A stretch of DNA of 64,000 nt from Salvelinus alpinus (Eukaryota; Chordata; Actinopteri; Salmoniformes; Salmonidae), in the NCBI RefSeq assembly GCF_045679555.1, contig NC_092099.1, positions 8,552,576 through 8,616,575 on the forward strand, read 5' to 3'. Shown here piece after piece: positions 1 to 13,900 of this stretch; the stretch's first letter is position 1; each line of letters begins with the position of its first letter. The translations under genes were made by a program, and so were the position numbers. The notes below the pieces were generated by a model, which saw only the letters and a list, made by a program, of their open reading frames with translations, was not told the origin of the DNA and ran no database searches.

Positions 1-15
1 CAGGTATTTAGTACG

Positions 16-1134
16 TACAGTGAAGTACAAAATTATTTGGACAGTGACACTTTTTTTTCTGTTTTGGCTCTGTACTCCAGCACTTTGGATTTGAAATGAT
101 GCAGTGACTATGATTAAAGTGCAGACTGTCAGCTTTAATTTGAGGCAAACTCTTTAGAAATTACAGAACTCTTTGTACACAGTCCCATTTAAGGGAACCA
201 AAAGTATTTGGGCACATTTAACTTATGTGTTTTAAGGTAGTCAAAAGTATGGTATTTTTGGGCCCATATTCCTAACACGAAATGATTACACGTTGTAAAC
301 TTTCATTCATAGTCTAGGTTGGAGCAACCTCATGATGGGTATATGGACAATTTGAGTAGCCTAAACCTATCGATGTCACATTGAACTGGGTGAATGGAAT
401 ATGAATGACAGTCATCCAACATGCTGTAATAGAAATAAGGCCGTGCTCATAAAAAAAATTGTCCTCCCTTGTCATAAACGGCACTGACCGCCACTGTTTT
501 GAATACTTGCACATTAATGTGGGTGCTACCATGATTACGGATAATCCTGAATGAAACGTGAATAATAATGAGTGCGAAAGGTATAGCGGCACAAAGATCA
601 TACCCCCAAGAAATGCTAACCTCTCACCACTAACAATAAAAGGGAAGCTTTGCATTTTTTGGGGGGTATGACATTTATGCCTCCAACTTTTTAAATCTTC
701 ATGATGATTTTGCAGGGAACACTTTGCTTCTTGAAAGTACAATATCTTGAAAACTTGCCTGCTGACATGCAAAACATGTTGGGAATGTATCGTCAGTGGA
801 CTAATGAAACCTCATATTCATTGTATAATTTCAAATCCGAAGTGCTGGAGTACAGAGACGAAACAACACAGCATTTATTGGTAACACTCTTGGATCGTCC
901 ATCTGTCGATGCACTACAGACCATCTACAGACTCAGTAACATTTCAACTATCTACTAATCCTAACCTTAGTCCTAACCTTAACCCTTATCCTAACCCTTA
1001 ACCTAACCTTTATTCTAAACCTAACAGTATATCTGGCAAGTAGTTGCTTATCAAAAGATAGTATCTACAGATGGACTATCCAAATAAAGTGTGACCAATG
1101 TGTCACTGTCAAAATATGTTTGGACCTCACTGTA
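16..1134. mobile_element. degenerate Tc1-like element with TIRs, carrying a nested MITE
   Basis: TACAGTGAAGTACAAA at the left and TTTGGACCTCACTGTA at the right form an inverted pair next to TA. The left part, with a GGCTCTGTA segment and a CAGCTTTAATTTGAGG segment, resembles salmonid Tc1-like elements. No transposase frame survives. Confidence 0.6.
873..1102. mobile_element. hAT-type MITE with telomere-like core
   Basis: Imperfect terminal inverted repeats (GTAACACTCTTGGATCG... and ...CTATCCAAATAAAGTGTGACC) flank a core of degenerate CCTAACC-like units at about 957-1026. No coding capacity. Confidence 0.5.
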
Positions 1135-1889
1135 TATGACTCTTATATGGATAGGTGATAGACAGTTGAGCATCTGCAGCCATGTTGATATGAGTCCCAT
1201 ATGTAATCATGCCTGCATTGACTATACAATGACATGAATCATAATTCAACACATTCCTCATCAGTTCTTGACACAAAGGTATCTCATACATATGCAGCAG
1301 CTAGTCTGGTTCGACAGATCACATTATGTGCATGTATGGAATGATGAATGAATGCTGTGGAGGAGTTGACGACAGCACAAACAGAAAACATAATTGTTAT
1401 CACAGTGAACTTGATTGTATGTTATGAGGGGCTTTGTGTCATTACTCTTGTAAGAGTTGTGGTGTCAGGTACATTCCGAATCAAAACCTCAGACGAATGT
1501 AACTGCAAATCATAGACAGCACGCCATAGTGCATGGTGGGAAAAGGAGGTTTAAGAATGGACATTGCATTTTGCATCGTAAAACATAGAACCTTGAGTGT
1601 GAAACTGTATGGTACCTGTATGTTATTGTAGCTTGATAGGCAGATTTTTCTCTTCTCAACTTGACACTCATAAACCTCATGCGTATTGCCTCAAGACTGA
1701 GTGTCATTTGCATATGAAGTACACAGACAAATGCTGCTTATTTGAAAGTATCAGGTTTATTTCTCATCTAAATATGACATGTTGCAGGCACAAAGCTGAG
1801 CTTGAGAGTGTATTTATGGCATAACCTTGTTAGCAAAGGCCACTGGGTTTCTTTGAGACTCAATTAACTTATTTGTTTCTTCTATACAG
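1135..1889. other. intron of gene A, nothing recognised
   Basis: No exon of the DPP family and no clear repeat seen on either strand. Confidence 0.5.
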
Positions 1890-1937
1890 ATATTTTCTCA
1901 GCACTGAAGGCTCACCGCGAAGAAGACAGCTTTTCAG
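1890..1937 (+). CDS. dpp10: gene A exon 1 in window (propeller strand)
   Basis: 48 nt after a pyrimidine/ACAG acceptor and before GTGACT. It encodes [15 protein letters not shown] in phase with the next exon; this matches the propeller motif just before the cysteine-rich segment in DPP6/DPP10. Confidence 0.8.
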
Positions 1938-4900
1938 GTGACTCATTTAGCAACCTGTCCTGAATCTTGCTTTTGACAGCTCCCCTTTGATTTACAGTCC
2001 CTCTCATATTCTGTAATTTTTCTTTTCGCGAAGAACATGTCATAACAACAGCAAACATCTGAGGTTTTGTGCTTACAGAAATATAGAGACACTCTGATGT
2101 AAGATCGTGTACACTGGATGATACTTGTTTCATAAAGCGTATGGAGGTTGCAAAGGCACATTAGGTTATGATAATTACATTTTTCAAAAAAAACTTTTCC
2201 AAATTCAGCTGCTCTTTTGATAAGGGAGAATCGGCTTAATTACATTTAAAATGCTTTCAGGTGAACCGATGACGTGAAGCTCCCGACCTCAACATTGCTT
2301 GTCTCCTCATTTATGTAGAGTGTAAATATCATATGCCAACTGCAAACACCACAGGTGCTAGATACTCTATAGGCCTGTTCTTTGGGGTTTGCAGTGGACG
2401 TTAAAACGGTCTCCTAATCTTCCGTCTTCCCCTTCCTTTCAGTGTGAAGACTGTCGGGTTGTTCCCTCGACACTGTCTGACGTGTGAGCTAAATAAGGCG
2501 CACTGTCTGTTCTTTAATGCCGAGATAAGCCCCAATGATAAGCATATCATCCTCCACTGTAAAGGTAAGCTAGCCGAGCTAAATGCTGAGTTAGCTAAAT
2601 GCTAACTCAGTGCATTGGATTCCACTCTTTACCACCAAGATAGCACTAGCAGGCCAATGCAAAGTAAACATGTCATTATGCACTGTAAAAGTTATCCAGC
2701 TTAGCTCAATGCTAACACAGACAGTCCATTGTATAGTAGTGCTCCATAGCGCCAAGACAGCACTAACAGGCTAATGCAAACATGTCATTTTGCTCTTTAA
2801 ATGTTAGTCAGCTAAGCTAAATTCTAACACAAGCAGTGCATCATTCTGAAGGCTAATATTGATCTACATGCTAGCACCCCTCATCTGTCTTTGTTGAAGC
2901 TAGATAAATATTGATAGAGCTTAGGAAACCAAAGCATCAACTTTCTTTGAGAGGTAATATCAAGACATTAGGGACCAACATCAACCAACCATTCATTATT
3001 TGAAACCGTGAAGTTATGCCAGCTAGGTCATTAGTTAAACCCAACCAATGCATCATCCGCTTAGACGTAGATTCAGGATCAGAGACACAGTACATATAAG
3101 ATTCATTATCAGATCCAGCAAATGTACAGCGTTTCCTCTAACTGCTCAGTGTTTCCCTGTAAGGTATATCATATGCTAACACCAATGTGATAGTAGGATA
3201 GTAATGCTAAAAGCGAACATAACCGGCTCCTAAACATACACTGAAGAGATACGTTAGAGACACAAACAGAATGTGATTTTATACCAGGGATATACACTAC
3301 CGTTCAAAAGTTTGGGGTCACCTGGAAATGTCCTTTTTTGTCCATTAAAATAACATCAAATTGATCCGAAATACAGTGTAGCCATTATTAATGTTGTAAA
3401 TGACTATTGCAGCTGGAAACATCAGATTTTTATGGAATATCTACATAGGCGTACAGAGGCCCATTATCAGCATACCATCACTCCTGTGTTCCAATGGCAC
3501 GTTGTGTTAGCTAATCCAAGTTTATCATTTTAAAAGGCTAATATATCATTAGAAAACCCTTTTGCAATTATGTTAGCACAGCTGAAAACTGTTGTTCTGA
3601 TTAAAGAAGCAATAAAACTGGCCTTCTTTAGATTAGTTGAGTATCTGGAGCATCAGCATTTGTGGGTTCGATTACAGGCTCCAAATGGCCAGAAACAATT
3701 AACTTTATTCTGAAACTCTTCAGTCTGTTCTTGTTCTAAGAAATGAAGGCTATTCCATGCGAGAAATTACCAAGAAACTGAAGATCTCGTACAACGCTGT
3801 GTACTACTCCCTTCACAGAACAAACTGGCTCTAACCAGAATAGAAAGAGGAGCGGCAGGACCCGGTGACCAACTAGCAAGAGGACAAGTACATTAGAGTG
3901 TCTAGTTTGAGAAACAGACACCTCACAAGTCCTCAACTGGCAGCTTCATTAAATAGTACCCACAAAACACCAGTCTCAATGTCAGCAGTGAAGAGGCGAC
4001 TCCAGGATGCTGGCCTTCTAGGCAGAGTTCCAAAGAAAAAGCCATATCTCAGACTGGCCAATAAAAAGAAAAGATTAAGATGGGAAAAAGAATACAGACA
4101 CTGGACAGACAAATCTAAGTTTGAGGTGTTCAGATCACAAAGAAGAACATTCGTGAGACGCAGAAAAATGAAAAGATGCTGGAGGAGTGCTTGACGCCAT
4201 CTGTCAAGCATGGTGGAGGCAATGTGATGGTCTGGGGTGCTTTGGTGGTGGTAAAGTGGGAGTTTTGTACAGAGTAAAATGGATCTTGAAGAAGGAAGGC
4301 TATCACTCCATTTTGCAACGCCATGCCATACCCTGTGGACGGTGCTTATTTGGAGCTAATTTCCTCCTACAACAGGACAATGACCCAAAGCACAGCTCCA
4401 AACTATGCAAGAGCTATTTAGGGAAGAAGCAGTCAGCTGGTATTCTGTCTATAATGGAGTGACCAGCACAGTCACCGAATCTCAACCCTATTGAGCTGTT
4501 GTGGGAGCAGCTTGGCCGTATGGTACGCAAGAAGTGCCCATCAAGCCAATCCAATTTTTGGGATGTGCTTCAGGAAGCATGGGGTGAAATCTAATTATTT
4601 ATAACCTTGTCAACGTCTTGACTATATTTCCTATTCATTTAGCAACTCATTTCATGTATGTGTTTATGGATAAAACGGACATTTCTAAGTGACCACAAAC
4701 TTTTGAACGGTAGTGTATATTATATTGATTGATTGGTTTAATTTATTTGGCAATTTGTAAAATCCATACATAAGGGCCAGCTGGTGACGCCTCCACATAC
4801 AATTTTAAGAAAATCATCAAGGATAACACAATTAAGCTTAACAGCTTATTTCCATTGTTGTCCTTTTGAAGATGCAAGTGGGAATACAACAAGGTTAGGC

Positions 4901-7900
4901 GGCAATTGTAATGACAACAGACAATGACAGACACAATGACAGTCTCACATACCCTTAATATATGAACAATCAATCCCTAATATATATATAAGATATATAT
5001 ATATATATATATATGTATATATTAGGGATTATCCCGAGCATTTTCCTCTCCGCCACCTACTTTAATCTTACCACTCACTTTAAAGACATGCTACTATTTA
5101 GCAATTCTTTTCAGTGAGAACTTGAAACTACCTATGGAGGTTATAAGTTTGAAATTCTTTGGAAGATTATTCCAAAGAATGGCAGCCGAGTATAAAAATG
5201 TTTCTTTCCCTGTACCACTTTTAAATCTTAAAGGAACAACGTCAGTTTGACTCCTAGTTGAATAGTTATGGTTATCCCTTACTAAGTTAAAGTAGTTACA
5301 TAAGTACCTGGGGACCATACAGTGGACAATCTTATGTACAAGGAACAATTTTCAAAGTGGGAGTAGTCAAGATGTATAAGTGCTGGAAGTTTAAGAATAA
5401 TCCTGACTAATTTGTTCTGAGATGTCTGCAATTAATTTTTTTATATCTTGGGGGCACTATTGTACCAGGAAGAGCATGCATAGTTGAAGTGGCACTGAAC
5501 AAGAGCCCCTGCCAATGTCCCCATTGCGTTCTTATCCAGATATTTGGAGGTTCTAGCCAGGAAGCTAATTTTATGGATCAGTTTGGCGATAACATTTTGT
5601 GCCATGCTCTCCCCTGTCAGATGGTTATCTAGCACACATCCAAGATACTTAACATAGTCTTTTTCTGCGACTACTATGTCACCTACTACCACCTTAAAAA
5701 CTGGGGATTTCCTCAGTTTCACTTTGGACCCGAACAAGATGGACTGACAGCTTTTTGTCATATAGCCATTTAATGACATTCAGAAGATCAGCACTGAGGG
5801 CTTTCTCAACCACATTTTTGTATTTGTGGGAAACCAACAGTGCAGAAAAGATCACATGTACAGGCAGATTTCAGATCATTTATATACAACAGAAATAAAA
5901 GTGGACCCAGCACACTCCCTTGGGGTACCCCGCAGTTCAAGATTTTGGGTTTAGACAGGGTCCCATCCACATCCACCGTCTGTTTTCTTCCTTGCAGGTA
6001 AGAGCTGACCTATTTTACTGCTAAGTTGTTAAAGCCCATGGCTCTTAGTTTGAATAACAGAATCTCATGATCCACTGTATCAAACCCCTTTTGGAGATCT
6101 AACATAACCATAACACAAAATTTCCCCCCGTCTACTTCCTTATGTGGTCAGTCAGATATAGTAGGCAGGTGTCAGTGGAATGGAATAATTTACTTCCTAT
6201 CTGCAATATCATATACAGTGCCTTGCAAAAGTATTCATCCTCCTTGGCGTTTTTCCTATTTTGTTGCATTACAACCTGTAATTTAAGTAGATTTTATTTG
6301 GATTTCATGTAATGTACATACACAAAATAGTCCAATTTGGTGAAGTGAAATGAAAAAAAAAACTTGTTTAAAAAAAAACAGAAAGGTGATGCATGCATAT
6401 GTATTCACCCCCTTTGCTATGAAGCTCCTAAATAAGATCTGGTGCAACAAATTACTTTTCAGAAGTCACATATTTAGTTAGATTGCACACAGGTGGACTT
6501 TATTTAAGTGTCACATGATCACAGTATATATACACCTGTTCTGCAATACCGCTAAGCAAGGGGCACCACCAAGCAAGCAGCACCATGAAGACCAAGGAGC
6601 TCTCCAAACAGGTCAGGGACAAAGTTGTGGAGAAGTACAGATCAGGGTTGGGTTATAAAAAAATATCAGAAACTTTGAACATCCTACGAAGCACCATTAA
6701 ATCCATTATTAAAAAATTAAAAGAGTATGGCACCACAACAAACCTGCCAAGAGAGGGCCGCTCACCAAAACTCACGGACCAGGCAAGGAGGGCATTAATC
6801 AGAGAGGCAACAAAGAGACCAAAGATAACCCTGAAGGAGCTGCAAAGCTCCACAGCGGAGATTGGAGTATCTGTCCATAGGACAACTTTAAGCCGTACAC
6901 TCCACAGAGCTGGGCTTTACGGAAGAGTGGCCAGAAAAAGGTCATTGGTTAAAGAAAAGAATAAGCAAACACGTTTGGTGTTCGCCAAAAGGCATGTGGG
7001 AGACTCCCCAAATATAAGGAAGGAGGTACTCTGGTCAGATGAGACTAAAATGGAGCTTTTTGGCCTTCAAGGAAAACGCTATGTCTGGCGCAAACCGAAC
7101 ACCTCCCATCACCCCGAGAACAGCATCCCCATAGTGAATCATGGTGGTGGCAGATCTAAAAACTGGAAAATTCTTGAGGGAAACCTGTTTCAGTCTTCCT
7201 GAGATTTGAGACTGGGACAGAGGTTCACCTTCCAGCAGGACAATGACCCTAAGCATACTGCTAAAGCAACACTCGAGTGGTTTAAGGGGAAACATTTAAA
7301 AGTCTTGGAATGCCCTAGTCAAAGCCCAGACCTCAATAAAATTGAGAATATGTGGTATGACTTAAATATTGCTGTACATCAGCGGAACCCATCCAACTTG
7401 AAGGAGCTGGAGCAGTATTGCCTTGAAGAATGGGCAAAAATCCAAGTGGCTAGATGTGCCAAGCTTATAGAGACATACCCCAAGAGACTTGCAGCTGTAA
7501 TTGCTGCAAAAGGTGTGTGTGGGGGGGGGGGGGTGAATAGTTATGCACGCTCAAGTTTCCTGTTTTTTTGTCTTATTTCTTGGTTGCCAATATTTTGCAT
7601 CTTCAAAGTGGTAGGCATGTTATGTAAATCAAATGATACAACCCCCCCCCCAAAATCCATTTCAATTCCAGGTTGTATGGCAACAAAATAGGAAAAATAC
7701 CAAGGGGGTGAATACATTCGCAAGCCACTGTAGCTTTGGAATCGTGTCATTACGTACTTTTGAGGAAAATAGGCACGTTTCTCGACATATACACTGACTT
7801 TGAGAAGGGATTGCATGACAATTAGCTTAGCAACCACGTGACGCAGCATGACAACGTGAACACGGTTGGTTGACAGTCTGCTGGGTCGGGCGTTATGCGT

Positions 7901-10900
7901 CATCCATTGGACTCCTATTGCACCCTGGACTAAAGATGCAGACAAATAGGAAAAATGTGCTAGACCCTCCGTTAAATGAAACATTTCTCGAGGTAGGAAT
8001 ATCTAAAATAAAATATGATCAATGGCTCATTAGAGAGAACATCCTCCCGACCTATGACATCGGCCAGTATTGAATTTTGACATTTATGATAGACGTTTCC
8101 GCGATCTAAAATCCTATTCCTATTAACTTCCAGTGTAGTGAGAGGGACTTTATCACAGTGCTACGTCATACCTGCCGGATTTCTGCCTGCTTGAACTCCA
8201 ATAACTCACATACACATGAAAACATGGAATGACACAGGAAATCAATAGAACATCACTCAGGGATGCACATCAACAATAGAACATTACAAAATGGGTGAAC
8301 CTTTCCTTTAAAAGGCCAGAGACACGTCATTGCCGGGGGGAGTTCTTGCAATGTGTGCTGGGAATTATCTTATTTTTGCGTGTAGATTAAATTATCTTGT
8401 TGTGATGAAGTGTCTAATATGAAATAATATGAAAATTAACTCCAGGAACACCTTCCTAATATTGAGTTGCACCCAATTCATTGGGGAATGGACTCTACAA
8501 GGTGTCGAAGGAGTTCCACAGGGGTCCTGGCCCATGTTGAGTCTAATGCTTCCCACAGTTGTGTCAAATTGGCTGGACGTAGTTTGGGTAGTGGACCATT
8601 CTTGATACATAGGAAACTGTTGAGTGTGAAAAACCCAGCAGCTTTGCAGCTCTTGACACACCCCGACCGGTACAGCTGGCACCTACTACCATACCCCTTT
8701 AATAAAAGGCACTTAAATATTTTGTCTTGCCCATTCACCCTCTGAATGGCACACATACACAATCTATGTATCAATTGTCTCAAGGCTTAAAAATCCTTTG
8801 ATATTTCTCCTCCTCTTCATTTACACTTATTGAAGTGGATTTAACAAGTAGCATCAATAAGGGATCATAGAGTAGCTTTCACCTGGATTCACCTGGTCAG
8901 TCTGTGTCATGGAAAGAGCAATGTTTTGTTAACTCAGTGTCTAGTTCCAATTTAGTCTACTATTATGTATCATTGGCCCTGTGAGTCACAATCCATTTGA
9001 CAGATGTCAGGAGTTTGCCTTTGGCAATCTGTCATTATTGAACATTTAGTGTAGAGACACTATCAAACAATTCAAAATAAAATTAGCCGCTCTATTGTGT
9101 ATAATTGCTTTACGTGCTGTTATTGTGCCATGCACACACAGCGCATTAAAAAGAGTTTATTGCCACTGCGGTTGTTTATTGTTTAGGTTTGTTTTAACCA
9201 CATGTATTTGTACTGTATGCTTGGGTGCGTTTGTCTTGTGCACCATGAGTTAATGGGCAAAATGTACTATCCTGTTTTTGAGCTATAAACACAATGCAGT
9301 TAGCACGTCATCTGAGGATAAGGCTAAATTCAGTACCAACCAAGCAGTTTGTCATGACCACTCTCCTCAACAAGCGTATTAAAGCTAGTTAATTCCCTCC
9401 ATTAAACGCAACGGATATCATTACCATTGTCGAGCAGGTACAAGTGCCCTTTTCCTTTGCTGAGTTTGCAATTTCCTTGAGAGCCATTGCTCCTCGAATG
9501 TTTTAATGGTGCATTGTTGTGAATTCTCTCTTATTATATTTTCTAAGAAAAACAACAACCATGTAAGACATGATAAAACTTGCTTTAGGGGTGAAAATGA
9601 AACTTTGCTTCTTCTTCATTGATCCGTGTGTCACGCCCTGACCTTAGAGAGCCGTTTTATTTCTCTATTTGGTGAGGTCAGGGTGTGATGTGCGGTGGGC
9701 ATTCTATGTTTTGTATTTCTTTGTGTTTGGCCGAGTGTGGTTCCCAATCAGAGGCAGCTGTCTATCGTTGTCTCTGATTGGGAATCATACTTAGGTAGCC
9801 TTTTTTCCCACCTATGTTGTGGGATCTTGTTTTTGTACAGCTCTTGTAGCCTATGGAACGGTACGTTCGTTTTGGTTTCACTTTGTTATTTTGTTGCTGG
9901 TTCTCATTTAAATAAATATGATGACCACAAATTACGCTGCGCCTTGGTCTCCTTCAAACAACGAACGTTACACCGTGTTGGGCTTTAAAAGCCTCATATG
10001 TTTACCATTCCTGTTAATAGTGTGTGGCTGTTAAATCACCATTACCTCGGCTAGTATTATTCAAACGGAAGGGCTAGCCTGAGTGAACAGTGATTTGTAG
10101 AGGGTCGGGGTATCACCCGAGGTATCCGCTTGATCTTATTAACCTCAGATTGGGTGTCTTCCAATGGGCGCTGAATATAATTGACTTAATCTGAAAGGCC
10201 TGGGTTATAAGAGGCAGTTTGAATTACCTTTAACTACTGACTGTAATTGGTAAAGAAGTGGAGGTAAAATTGGTTACAGTGGTTGTGACAGCAGCTAGGG
10301 GATTGGAAAGGCTGCTGTATTGTATTTGTGACTATGCTACCCTGCTTGAGACATGCTATTTTTGTAACTCTTTATGTACAAATAGGATGCATTTGTATGT
10401 CTTACTCCTCGAACGTGTATTGCTTGGGGAAACTGGTATTTTGTGACTCAAGCTTAAGTTGTCGACTCAAGTCACACCAAATTGTAAATCTTCAGCCATT
10501 CAAAGGATTTGAGGATACCGATTTCAAATCTTTTAATCCTTTATTTTTTTCTCGCAGGTCCCGGAGCACCCACTGTGATCTTACACAGCCTCAATAATGC
10601 CAGTAAGAAGTCAACTTAATCTCTCTTAACTGATAGGCATGTCATAAACTGCTCAAAGGAGTTAGCGAGAACTTGGAACGTTGGCATTTTGCCAGAACCA
10701 ACAAGTGTAAAAAAAGAGAAAAAAAGCCATTGCTCACTTTGTTCAAATATTGAAGATTTGCTGTTGAAAAATACCATTCCCCCTCTCACTTGTACCCTTG
10801 TTGACTCTGAACTAGCAATGCGAATCGACCCCCTGCTGTCTTAATTTCCTTATTTTCATTTACACCGTCCATGTCTGGATATCTGTCAATGTTTTCTCTT

Positions 10901-13900
10901 GAACGTTAACAGCTGCAGTGGAAAAAATGCAATCAATTTGCCCAGGGTTACTTGGACAAACCTTCCAATCCACAGCTGAGAACTTCGGGGCCTTGGCAGT
11001 TTCATAATGAGACGCCTATTGATTTGGGGTTTCTATTGAAAATACCGGATGAATTATTTTCCATTCAGTTTCCTCTCAGATGGCTGGAATGAAGGATACA
11101 ATAGGAATTCATTTTGTAGTTCAATGTGGAGAAAATGGCAGGGGGGGCTTCTTTTAAAAACAACCATTGACAAGCAGTTGTTGGTAAATCTGAGATATCT
11201 TTGGCGAAAGGAAAACTTTCTGCATGCCAGTGAGTCTGCTATTTGCGCTGCCAGCTGTGGCAAGATCAATAGCACACCTACTCAATCGTATACAGCAGAC
11301 ACTGATTATGTTACAGTGGTCAAACTCAGATGCAGGCAGCACCACTCAGGCTACATTAGTTCATTATTTGGATGCTGAAGTACAATGTTGAGTTCAAAAT
11401 AATTCCCATCTGTCCTCAGTGTTTGTGTGTTTTGATGATACCACAGTCTTTATGGTAGACCAATAAACATCTTATTCTGGGTTAGAAAATACAATGCATC
11501 TGGTCATATGCACCGTTCAAAGGCCAAACAATTGGCACCTGGTTGGTTATCAAGGACACTGTTCAACTCCCCACTAGAAGTATCATTAAAAAGTGTGCCG
11601 GAATTCCTTGAAAGCTTTAAAGTTTATTTTTATTTCATTTCAGGCCTGAAAGAGAAGTCTTTATGCGTTATATAAGTCTAATATAATTCCACTTGCATCT
11701 CTCTAGATTAAGTGGCCCACATTGTGAACAGTTCTAAAACTGATGAAACCTTGTTCCCCTATTAGATTTCTACATCCTTGAGAACAACTCTTTACTAAAG
11801 GCTGCCTTAAAGGTCAAGAGGATTCAGATGACAGATTTCAGAACAATCCAGATGGAACATTTTGGTACGACCGATCATTTTGGCTAATAACACATTTTTT
11901 CTGTCAGTTTCTCTAATCTATTATTCTAAGGTTGTTGCTAATGGCTACTTTCTCTGCTCAGATCTGCCTTTGAAGATCTCTTACCCACCAGACTTTTCTG
12001 AATCGCGTCACTATGGCTTGCTGTTGATAGTGTACGTATCGCCATCAGTATCTGCGCTCACTGTTGTTGAATTAATTTGTTTGAAGTGTTTTTATCTATG
12101 CATTCCCATCTATTATGATTGATATGAACCCCATCGCGTGAGAGTCAGACTGTCGTTACAGTGCCCATAGTGTCAACGCTGTTTCATTCTAACAGTTATG
12201 TTTATTCTTTCAGCGATGGTTCCCCCGGGGGCCAGGCGGTGAGCGACCGTTTCGTTCTGGACTGGGACTCGGTTCTGGTCAGCTCGGATAATGTCATAGT
12301 GGCTCGTCTGGATGGCAGAGGGAGTGGCTTCCTGGGCCAGAGGGTTCTACATGAAGTCCACCGGCGTTTGGGAACCGTAGAGGTGCAGGATCAAATCACA
12401 GCTGTGGAGTATGTATTAGTTTGATCCCATTAAATCTCATTTAGTTTTAACTCTAGCTATATCTATAAAAGTCATTAGCCTTAGAATACATGCTAATTCA
12501 ACAATCTGCTCACGTTTTCCATTTAGCTGAATTTGTCAAACAATCTTAAAACATTTTGGGGAAGTGAATTCATATTGCTGTTATCTATGAGTGATATCAT
12601 GCTTTGTAACTTATTTCAGATACATGTTGACATTCCCGTACATTGATCGGACACGGATAGGAGTATTTGGGAGGGTAAGAATCTATCATACTTCTAATAG
12701 GCATCTGATTTTGAAAATAATAAGAAAATATATTTCAAGTTTGTAGACCAATTTTATGGAAACGTTGCAGAAATGCTCCATTGGGCTTCAATGGTAGGAA
12801 AACTGTGTGCTAAGAAAACTGTGAAATTCTATAAAAATTACAACGTGATGAAATATATTGTTTTATGGTATATACAGTACATCTGAAATTCAGTCAAATG
12901 TCTGGAATAGCACAATGTGACAATGTGACAATGTGACATTTTACATTTTATAAAAGTACAGACTCAGAGTTTAAATTGTATATCAAACACTCTAGTTATG
13001 GGAAAGTTATGCTTCTTTTAAATTTGATAAACTTGTTATCCCACTTTGACGAGAAGTAGGAGAAAAATGACCCTGAATGCTTTTCACACTTTCTAGAGAG
13101 CTATTCTTTGTTTATGCCCATTCAGCATCATTCACACCCTCTTAAACCTTAGCCCCACCCATCTCTTTCAGAATTCACATGTACATGTGTGAGTGAACAT
13201 GGCGTTGTCCTCCAGAAAGTAGTCTCTCTATTATCTCCCTCCATTGTCTCAGCCAACCACGGATCCTGCCTTTCTCCCTACAGAGCTCAGTACTTCTCCT
13301 TGACTAAACTAGACTCATCACTTCTTTATTTAATTCATATTTACAGACCCCATACACATTTTTAATTAAGGCATATGACATTTTCAAACAGCCCTACTGT
13401 GAAGTAGGAAATGGCGTCAAACGCCTGCGATCCCGAATCTGGTCACAAATTGATTAAAATGTATGTACAGTGGGGCAAAAAAGTATTTATTCAGCCACCA
13501 ATTGTGCAAGTTCTCCCACTTAAAAAGATGAGAGAAGCCTGTAATTTTCATCATAGGTACACTTCAACTATGACAGACAAAATTAGGGAAAAAAATCCAG
13601 AAAATCACATTGTAGGATTTTTTATGAATTTATTTGCAAATTATGGTGGAAAATAAGTATTTGGTCAATAACAAAAGTTTATCTCAATACTTTGTTATAT
13701 ACCCTTTGTTGGCAATGACAGAGGTCAAAAGTTTTCTGTAAGTCTTCACAAGGTTTTCACACACTGTTGCTGGTATTTTGGCCCATTCCTCCATGCAGAT
13801 CTCCTCTAGAGCAGTGATGTTTTGGGGCTGTTGCTGGGCAACACGGACTTTCAACTCCCTCCAAAGATTTTCTATGGGGTTGAGATCTGGAGACAGGCTA

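Noticed and set aside
314..958. ORFs of 85-152 codons near the left edge as genes
   Set aside because: They lie inside the Tc1/MITE region, match no DPP exon and lack splice context.
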